The notes under the pieces: generated by a model | Databases searched by the model: none | Told to the model about the DNA's origin: nothing | What the model saw: only the letters and a program-made list of their open reading frames with translations | In this document: one piece after another, positions 58,431 to 64,000 of the stretch | How the letters are laid out: each line of letters starts with the position of its first letter | How positions within the stretch are numbered: position 1 is the first letter of the stretch | Origin: Pseudomonas sp. SORT22 | GTDB lineage: Bacteria > Pseudomonadota > Gammaproteobacteria > Pseudomonadales > Pseudomonadaceae | Assembly: GCF_018417635.1 (NCBI RefSeq) | Contig: NZ_CP071007.1 | Coordinates: forward strand, 5,642,501 to 5,706,500 | DNA length: 64,000 bases | Reading direction: 5' to 3' | Program-made: the position numbers and the translations under genes

Positions 58431-58484
58431 CATCGCGGGGCAAGCCCGCTCCCACAGGTGTGGGAGCGGGCTTGCCCCGCGATG
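58431..58484. repeat. Perfect REP palindrome after ilvD
   Basis: Two perfectly complementary 26-base arms (58431-58456 and 58459-58484) with a 2-base centre. Core GCGGGCTTGCCCCGCGATG, the same family as 23522-23576. Lies between the convergent ilvD and TonB-receptor genes and can end both transcripts. Confidence 0.92.
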
Positions 58485-58492
58485 GCCTCAAC

Positions 58493-60898
58493 TCAGTACT
58501 TGGCCCGTACAGTAAAGGTCAGGTTGCGCGGTTCGCCATAGAAGTTCGACCCCCACGAACTGTCCACCCGCTCATAGTAGGTACGATCGAACAGGTTGTT
58601 GGCCGTCAGCGTTGCCGACAGGTTCTGGTTGATTTTGTACCCTACCTGGGCCGTGGCAATGCTGTAGCCGCCCTGGACGAAGTCGACGTCACGCTTGTAG
58701 TAGGTGGCGCTCACCGCCCGTAGCCCGCCACCGACACTGAAGTCCTTCAACGGGCCATCGGCGAACTCGTAGCGCGTCCACAGGTTGAAGTTGTGCTTGG
58801 GGGTGATGGTGGTGCCCTGGTTGGTGTCTTCGCCGCTCAGCGACTTGAGCATGGTGAAGGCGTAGCCGGTGCTGATGCTCCAGTTGTCGGTGAGGTTGCC
58901 GCTCAGCTCGGTTTCCCAACCCTGGCTACGGATCTTGCCTTGCGGCTCGTAGTACTGGTTGTTGGCGACCAGCTCGGCGCGGTTTTCGTCGTAGATGCGA
59001 AACAGCGCCACGCTGCCATTCAAGCGCCCCTCATAAAACTCGCGCTTGAGGCCGATTTCGTACTGCTTGCCTTTGCGCGGGGCGATGGTCTCGCCGCCGG
59101 CATTCACATCGGTCTGCGGCTTGAACACGCTGGTGTAGCTGGCATAGGCCGACAGTTCCGGGGTCAGTTTGGCCACCAGCGCGCCATAGGGGATGACCTT
59201 GCGGTTGATGCTCGACTCGGTGCTGTTGAAGTTGTTGAAGAAGGCGTTGGCGTTGTGCGCTTCGCTTTCGAACCAGGTCACCCGGCTGCCGAGGATCACG
59301 TCCAGCCAGTCGGTGGCGCTGATCTTGGTGCGGGCGTAGAGGCCGTACTGGTGCGATTTCGACCAGTTGCCGTTGTCCATTTGGTACTTCTGCTTAGGGA
59401 TATTGATGCTGCCCGGGTCGAACACGTTGGTGTCGAAGTATTCTCCGCCGCCGTAGGTGAAGTCCTTGTCCAGGTGCTGGTATTCGGCGCCCACCGTCAG
59501 CTCGTGGGTACGGCCAAAGGCTTCCACTGGCAAGGTCACGAAGCTGTCCAGGCCCAGGGTCTTGATGTGCGTGTAGTAGGAATAGGCCACGGCCGAGCTG
59601 GCGCCGGTGGCCGGGTCGACCGCACCGTCGCTCCAGGTGAAGTTGCGGGTCGGGGTCTCGGCGTCGCGGTAGGTCAGCGAGGTCTTGAACTGGCCGCCGT
59701 TGTCCAGGGCATGATCGACTTCGAAGAAGCTTTCCCAGACGTGCTCGTCCAGTTCGTTCCATTTGGCATCGACAAAGGTCGAGCGCTTGACGTCCAGCAG
59801 CTTGCCATTGGCGTACGCCGGCAGGCCGAACGCCGGGGTGGAGTGGTTTTTCTGATAGGCGCCGCCCAGCGATAGGGTGGTGTCCGGGGTCACGTCGTAT
59901 TCCAGCCGGCCGTAAACCATTGGCCGCTCGTTCTGGGCGTAGTCGACGAAGGACTTGTTGTCTTCGTAGGCGGTGACGAAGCGCCCGCGCAGGCTGCCGT
60001 CGCTGTTGAGCGGGCCGGTGATGTCGACGGTCGAGTGGTAATGATCGTAGGAGCCTGCCGACAGCTCGCCGCTCAGGGCGAACTGGCCTAGGGCGCGCTT
60101 GCGCACCAGGTTGATGGTGCCACCAGGTTCACCCGCGCCCTGGTACAGGCCGGAAGGCCCGCGCAGCACTTCGACGCGGTCGAACATCGCCAGGTCGAAG
60201 CTGGTCATCAGGTCGCCCTGGCCAGTCATTTGCGAAACACCATCGACCTGCACCTGATCGACCAGGAAGCCGCGCATGTACACGTCGTTGAGGCTGGAGC
60301 CGGAGTTGTAGCTTTTGATCGTCGCCCCGGTCACCTGACGCATGGCGTCCTGCAGGCTGTTCATGTTCTGGTCGTCCAGGCGCTGGCGGGTGACCACCGA
60401 CACCGACTGCGGAATGTCCTTGAGCTTCTGTTCGCCCTTGCCGATGGTCAACGCACCGGTGGTGTAGGACTGGCTGCCTTCGGTAGTAGCCCCAAGCACC
60501 TTGCCGCCGACCATGGTCGCGCCCAACTGCAGCGCCGCCTCTTCACCCTGGCGTTTTTCCAGGGTCACGCTGTCGCGATCGATGTAGCTGGCGCTCAGGC
60601 CGGTGCCAGCCAGCAGGCGGGCCAACGCCTGGTCCTGTGGATAACTGCCGCTGATGCCCGGGGAGCGCAAGCCCTGAGTGACCTCGGCGCCGACCAGCAC
60701 CTGCACCCGGGTAACCGCACTGAAAGCCGCCAGCGCTGCATCCAGCGATTGCGCCGGAATCTCGAAGCGATACTCCTGCGCTTGCGCGGCAGGCGCGGCC
60801 AGTATCGGCGTTGCCAGTGTGCCGCAGCACAGGGCAATGGCCAGGCTCAGCAGGGTGGGCACGCCGGGCAGGCGCCGGGTGGCGGTGGTATGTTCCAT
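58493..60898 (-). CDS. TonB-dependent siderophore receptor with a signalling (STN) domain
   Basis: 801 residues. The signal peptide (about 1-40) is followed by the STN/secretin-like domain at about 42-105 (FEIPAQSLDAALAAFSAVTRVQVLVG), which in FecA/FpvA-type receptors contacts the FecR anti-sigma. Then come the plug (IPQSVSVVTRQRLDDQNM, GAGEPGGTINLVRKR) and the beta-barrel ending in an aromatic residue. Ligand unknown; it resembles ferric hydroxamate/pyoverdine-type receptors (long form with STN). FecR and sigma genes lie just upstream. Confidence 0.93.
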   Translation of the reverse strand: MEHTTATRRLPGVPTLLSLAIALCCGTLATPILAAPAAQAQEYRFEIPAQSLDAALAAFSAVTRVQVLVGAEVTQGLRSPGISGSYPQDQALARLLAGTGLSASYIDRDSVTLEKRQGEEAALQLGATMVGGKVLGATTEGSQSYTTGALTIGKGEQKLKDIPQSVSVVTRQRLDDQNMNSLQDAMRQVTGATIKSYNSGSSLNDVYMRGFLVDQVQVDGVSQMTGQGDLMTSFDLAMFDRVEVLRGPSGLYQGAGEPGGTINLVRKRALGQFALSGELSAGSYDHYHSTVDITGPLNSDGSLRGRFVTAYEDNKSFVDYAQNERPMVYGRLEYDVTPDTTLSLGGAYQKNHSTPAFGLPAYANGKLLDVKRSTFVDAKWNELDEHVWESFFEVDHALDNGGQFKTSLTYRDAETPTRNFTWSDGAVDPATGASSAVAYSYYTHIKTLGLDSFVTLPVEAFGRTHELTVGAEYQHLDKDFTYGGGEYFDTNVFDPGSINIPKQKYQMDNGNWSKSHQYGLYARTKISATDWLDVILGSRVTWFESEAHNANAFFNNFNSTESSINRKVIPYGALVAKLTPELSAYASYTSVFKPQTDVNAGGETIAPRKGKQYEIGLKREFYEGRLNGSVALFRIYDENRAELVANNQYYEPQGKIRSQGWETELSGNLTDNWSISTGYAFTMLKSLSGEDTNQGTTITPKHNFNLWTRYEFADGPLKDFSVGGGLRAVSATYYKRDVDFVQGGYSIATAQVGYKINQNLSATLTANNLFDRTYYERVDSSWGSNFYGEPRNLTFTVRAKY

Positions 60899-61028
60899 CA
60901 GTGAAGCTCCCCAGAATCGTCGAAGTCGTTGAATAGCGCCGCACTGTCTGAGAGTGCTTATTATTTGCGCCTACGAGATCAAGGACGTCAGCTACTGGGG
61001 AAACCCTGAAACTTTCGTAAGAAATTTT

Positions 61029-62006
61029 TCAGCCCTCACGCAACACCCGCAGATACGGGGTGTAATGCTCGGCGCGCAGGCCCAGGGTGTGGGTCAGGGC
61101 CTTGAGCACCGCCTCGGGCTTGTCGATCTCGAACACCCCCGAGACCTTGCGCTGGCGCAGGCCCTCGCCCAGCACCAGGGTCTGCCCCGGCCAGTAGCGG
61201 TTGAGGGCATCGACCACTTCGACCAGCGGCTGTTCGCGGAACACCAGCTGGCGTTGGCGCCAGGCGAACTCGGCGGCCACATCGAAAGCATGTGCTGAAC
61301 CCAGTTGTGTGCCGCGATACTCGACGGCGCGACCAGGCTCCAGCAGCACCGACTGATGGCTGTCGGCACCGACCTGGACCTTGCCCTGGGCAACCCGCAC
61401 TCGGGTCTGGTCACCTTCCCGGGCGACGCTGAAACGCGTGCCCACCACCTTCACCCAGCCATCGCCGGAGCGAATCACGAATGGCCGCGCCGGATCATGG
61501 CTGACCTCGAACCACGCCTCGCCACGCAGCAGCCGCACCCGCCGCTCGCCACCTGCCAATTCGACCTGCACGGCCGTGTCGGTGTTGAGCTGCAGTTGCG
61601 AACCGTCCGCCAAGGCAATGCTGCGCGACTCGCCAGTGGCGGTGGCGTAGTCGGCACGCCAGCGGTCCGGCCAGGGGCTATTCACCAGTAAAGCGACCAT
61701 CAGCAATACCGCCGCGGCACTCGCCCAGAGCTGCAGCCGCGGTCGGCGCCAACGCGCGCGCTGGGCCTGACGCAGTTGCCGTGCCGGCTCACGCAGGGCC
61801 CCGAGCAGGCCAAGCACCTCGTCCCAGGCCTGGGCCTGTTCCGGGCCCTGGCCCAGCCAGGCGCTGAAGGCCTCACGTTCTGCGGGCGTGACGTCGTCGG
61901 CCTGCAGGCGGTAGTACCAGCCACTGGCTTCGGCGAACAGGTCGTCGGCATCCGTGGCGTGAGGGTCGGTCATCGGGGTATCCGTCACTGCAAATGGCCG
62001 GTTCAT
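61029..62006 (-). CDS. FecR-family anti-sigma/sigma regulator
   Basis: 325 residues, start ATG overlapping the sigma stop as ATGA. The N-terminal cytoplasmic DUF4880 domain (FAEASGWYYRLQADDVTPAEREAFSAWL) has the conserved Trp; membrane helix about 91-109; the periplasmic FecR domain (TGESRSIALADGSQLQLNTDTAV region); and a C-terminal domain (KVSGVFEIDKPEAVLKAL) that meets the receptor's STN. Cell-surface signalling relay. Confidence 0.93.
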   Translation of the reverse strand: MNRPFAVTDTPMTDPHATDADDLFAEASGWYYRLQADDVTPAEREAFSAWLGQGPEQAQAWDEVLGLLGALREPARQLRQAQRARWRRPRLQLWASAAAVLLMVALLVNSPWPDRWRADYATATGESRSIALADGSQLQLNTDTAVQVELAGGERRVRLLRGEAWFEVSHDPARPFVIRSGDGWVKVVGTRFSVAREGDQTRVRVAQGKVQVGADSHQSVLLEPGRAVEYRGTQLGSAHAFDVAAEFAWRQRQLVFREQPLVEVVDALNRYWPGQTLVLGEGLRQRKVSGVFEIDKPEAVLKALTHTLGLRAEHYTPYLRVLREG

Positions 62007-62536
62007 GGACGCGGCCCCGGCGTGCCACTGAGCAAGCGCGCCTTGATAAAGGCCCGGCAGTCGATCAGCGCACGGCGCAATTGGTATTCGACACTACGCG
62101 GGGAAATCTGCAGCCGCTCGCCAATTTCCCGGTAGGAACATTCGTCGACATGATAAAGCAGGAAGATATGCCGGGTCGCCTCGGGCAGGGCCTGAATGGC
62201 CTCGTGCATCAGCGCTTGTTCCTGCAGCGCCGAGAGTTGCTCGTCGGCCCCGGGCGTTTCGCAGGCCAGCTCGTCGCTGGGCTCACCGCCGTCCAGGCGC
62301 TCGCGGCGGATGGCCTGGCGCTGGTGGTCACGGATCAGGTTGCTGGCAATGGTGAAAAGAAAGGCCGGCAGGTTGTCGATCTTCTTGTCGGCAGGCAGCC
62401 GCGCCAGGCGCAGGAAAGACTCCTGGGTCAGGTCGGCTGCCACCTGCGAATTGCCCGTGCGGCGCGCAACAAAGGCTTCCAGCGCTTTCTTGTGCTCGGC
62501 AAACAGGCGGGCAATCTGCGTATTCCACGAAGACAC
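62003..62536 (-). CDS. ECF RNA polymerase sigma factor (FecI-like)
   Basis: 177 residues from GTG 62536 with an AGGAAG site 4 bases upstream. Region 2 (VAADLTQESFLRLAR, LFTIASNLIRDHQR) and region 4 (LPEATRHIFLLYHVDECSYREIGERLQISPRSVEYQLRRAL). It should transcribe the receptor gene on siderophore signalling. A Fur-box-like site lies about 60 bases upstream. Confidence 0.94.
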   Translation of the reverse strand: MSSWNTQIARLFAEHKKALEAFVARRTGNSQVAADLTQESFLRLARLPADKKIDNLPAFLFTIASNLIRDHQRQAIRRERLDGGEPSDELACETPGADEQLSALQEQALMHEAIQALPEATRHIFLLYHVDECSYREIGERLQISPRSVEYQLRRALIDCRAFIKARLLSGTPGPRP

Positions 62537-62596
62537 GGTACTTCCTGGCGATGGACCTCAAGGTGCGCGCACGCTAGCAGAAGATGAGATGAATTC

Positions 62597-62615
62597 GCAA
62601 TTGATATCTATTTTG
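62597..62615. promoter_or_regulatory. Fur-box-like site upstream of the sigma gene
   Basis: Plus-strand GCAATTGATATCTATTTTG matches 11 of 19 positions of the classical Fur consensus GATAATGATAATCATTATC by my manual count. The position (60 bases upstream of the sigma gene) fits iron control. It also abuts the pchP stop. Confidence 0.4.
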
Positions 62616-62616
62616 C

Positions 62617-63672
62617 TTACTGAATCTGCTCCGGCGTAACGATCACCCAGTTCTTGTCCGCCGTCACCGGCAAGCCTTCCTTGGCCTGCGCCGCGGCATG
62701 CTTGGCGATCATGCCGTTGAGCTGGTCCATGTACTTGGCCTTACGGTTTATCCACAGGTGGATGCCGCCCTTGGCCACGTCGACGCTATGAAACTGCATG
62801 TAGCCGTCACTGGTCGGAGTATCGCCACCGACCAGCACCGGCTTCTTCCATTCGTCGATATAGGTGAGGATGGCCGCCTGCTTGCCGGCCATCCAGGTGG
62901 CCGGGGTCCACAGATACGGGGTCAGCTCAAGGCCCATGTTGGCCTGCGGGTCATAGCTGCCGGCGCTGATCTGCTTGCGCGCGGTGGTCAGGGCGCCGCT
63001 GTTGCGGTCCTTGAGCAGCAAACTGACGCCGATCACGTTCTGCGGTTTGACGTTGTAGCCGTACTTGGGGTCGGCAGCGACCATGCGCACCAGCTCTTCG
63101 GAGGCGGCGCTGATCACGTAGACCTCAATGCCGTTCTCCATCAGCTTGTTGAACAGCTCGGCCTGGCCGGCGAACACTTTCGGCGGTTGCACCTCGATGG
63201 GCTTGACCTGATCACCCTCGTAATAGGTGCTCGGCACCGGCTTGCCCGAGGCCATCAGCTCGTCGACATAGCCCTTGAGCTCCTTGAGGGTAAAACCGGA
63301 AAACACCTGGGCGACCCAGGGGTAGCAGACCATGTCGTCGATTTCGCAGAGCCGATAGTAGTAGCTGAACAGGCTCTCCTTGTGCTCGGCGGTGTCTTTG
63401 AAGGGGATGAGCTTGAGCGACGGGTCGAGTTTGTCGCGGCTGAGCAGGCCCTTGTTCTCCATGAACGGCAGCAGCGATTCTTCGAGGTCGAAGCGGTAGC
63501 TGGTGTTGTCCATGTCGAAGACCGCATAGTTGCCCTTATTGGCATTGGCCGCGATCATGCTGTCCAGTTGCTTGGCAGCCTCGGCCGGCCAGTGCTTGAG
63601 CTCGGTGGCCCAGCTGTGCCCGGTAAGCAACAGGGCGAGGCCGGCGGCGAGGATTTTCGGGGCAGACGTCAT
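62617..63672 (-). CDS. pchP: Phosphorylcholine phosphatase (HAD superfamily, periplasmic)
   Basis: 351 residues from ATG 63672; a longer frame upstream is not supported. The signal peptide is about 22 residues (ends GHSWA). HAD motif I is DMDNTSYR with Asp53 and Asp55, which become Asp31 and Asp33 of the mature protein, the residues known for P. aeruginosa PchP; Thr57 becomes Thr35. Motif II SAASEE and motif III/IV VLVGGDTPTSDG are present. Hydrolyses phosphorylcholine released by phospholipase C, feeding choline use. Matches the family length (about 350). Confidence 0.93.
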   Translation of the reverse strand: MTSAPKILAAGLALLLTGHSWATELKHWPAEAAKQLDSMIAANANKGNYAVFDMDNTSYRFDLEESLLPFMENKGLLSRDKLDPSLKLIPFKDTAEHKESLFSYYYRLCEIDDMVCYPWVAQVFSGFTLKELKGYVDELMASGKPVPSTYYEGDQVKPIEVQPPKVFAGQAELFNKLMENGIEVYVISAASEELVRMVAADPKYGYNVKPQNVIGVSLLLKDRNSGALTTARKQISAGSYDPQANMGLELTPYLWTPATWMAGKQAAILTYIDEWKKPVLVGGDTPTSDGYMQFHSVDVAKGGIHLWINRKAKYMDQLNGMIAKHAAAQAKEGLPVTADKNWVIVTPEQIQ

Positions 63673-63806
63673 GTGCTTTTCTCCAGAAAAGTGGCCCGCC
63701 CACGCTAGCAAAGCCTGCAATGCGCACCGACCCGACAGCGACACCGACACGCCCCTGAGCGGCCACGAGCATTCTGTTTGCGACCTGGCGTTATTCCAAA
63801 AACGAC

Positions 63807-63827
63807 TATCGAAATTCCATTTCGATA
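63807..63827. promoter_or_regulatory. Perfect inverted repeat, candidate operator
   Basis: TATCGAAA-N5-TTTCGATA, two perfect 8-base arms, in the divergent region between pchP and the cystine symporter gene. It is 86 bases before the latter's ATG and 134 before pchP. No regulator gene is visible beside it. Confidence 0.5.
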
Positions 63828-63912
63828 TAAATTCGTTGGTTTTCATGCTGTTAGCATTTCTGTTCGCAATCGCACACAGAGGCGATGCCCCGCCTTTTTT
63901 CCTGGAGCTTCA

Positions 63913-64000
63913 ATGAATCTGCCGTTGTCTCTCAATCTGCTGGCGTTCCTGGCCTTGCTACTAGGCCTGGCGCAAACCCGTCATGGCAACTGGAGCCTGG
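63913..64000 (+). CDS. 5' end of a probable L-cystine/dicarboxylate:cation symporter (runs off the right edge)
   Basis: Only 29 codons are visible. The start MNLPLSLNLLAFLALLLGLA is a hydrophobic helix followed by Q-T-R-H-G-N-W-S-L. This opening resembles the TcyP/YdjN cystine symporters, where NWSL is followed by KKVL. A GGAG ribosome site lies 7 bases upstream. The evidence is thin because most of the gene is outside the window. Confidence 0.5.
   Translation, partial: MNLPLSLNLLAFLALLLGLAQTRHGNWSL

Noticed and set aside
60899..61028. A defined ECF -35/-10 pair before the TonB receptor
   Set aside because: Several loose GAAA and CGTC-like matches exist in the 130-base gap, but none has convincing spacing, so no promoter is annotated.

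Overview
The window is GC-rich, gene-dense chromosomal DNA of a fluorescent-type Pseudomonas, most like the P. putida/P. fluorescens side of the genus. The evidence is gene order (ponA divergent from a pil operon that runs into aroK-aroB-damX-gltB; metX-metW; ftsYEX-rpoH; M16 pair-rsmD; coaD-ferredoxin), short Pseudomonas-type REP palindromes, and the protein sequences. It looks like core genome. I see no transposase, integrase, phage gene, CRISPR array, rRNA or tRNA.

Layout. 1-8.8 kb, minus strand: the 5' part of gltB, then damX, aroB, aroK and a strikingly compacted type IV pilus operon. In that operon pilM-pilN and pilO-pilP are each one fused ORF, PilM has lost its middle, and PilQ is short. 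ponA (PBP1A) diverges from it. 11.5-19.4 kb: maeB, a secreted thermonuclease-like protein, rpmE, priA, argS, a SPOR protein and a TM2 protein. 19.6-31.1 kb: an NlpC/P60 peptidase, pilT divergent from yggS-proC-yggT-metX-metW-DUF4426-rdgB-hemW-DUF3392, then trmB, thiG, thiS, DUF423 and mtgA. 31.1-35.9 kb, minus strand: DUF1993 and ftsY-ftsE-ftsX-rpoH. 36.1-42.5 kb: two tandem pairs of M16 zinc-protease-like genes around rsmD. 42.5-49.8 kb: a YheT-like hydrolase, a sulfurtransferase, a TetR regulator divergent from an aldehyde dehydrogenase/Tat protein/GMC oxidoreductase cluster, coaD and a ferredoxin. 49.8-58.4 kb: ggt, mutM, an HDOD protein, rlmI, a DUF4153 membrane protein and ilvD. 58.5-64 kb: a FecI/FecR/TonB-receptor iron-signalling module, pchP (phosphorylcholine phosphatase) and the start of a probable cystine symporter.

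Functional themes. Cell envelope and division: ponA, mtgA, damX, SPOR protein, ftsEX, NlpC/P60. Amino acid and cofactor synthesis: gltB, aroKB, proC, metXW, ilvD, thiSG, coaD. Translation and RNA modification: argS, rpmE, trmB, rsmD, rlmI. Iron and choline scavenging are at the right edge.

The parts most worth following up are the shrunken pil operon, the rpmE terminator lying inside the thermonuclease coding sequence, the duplicated M16 pair with complementary active-site halves, and three candidate operators in divergent intergenic regions. Many long ORFs antisense to real genes are GC-rich shadows and are not annotated.
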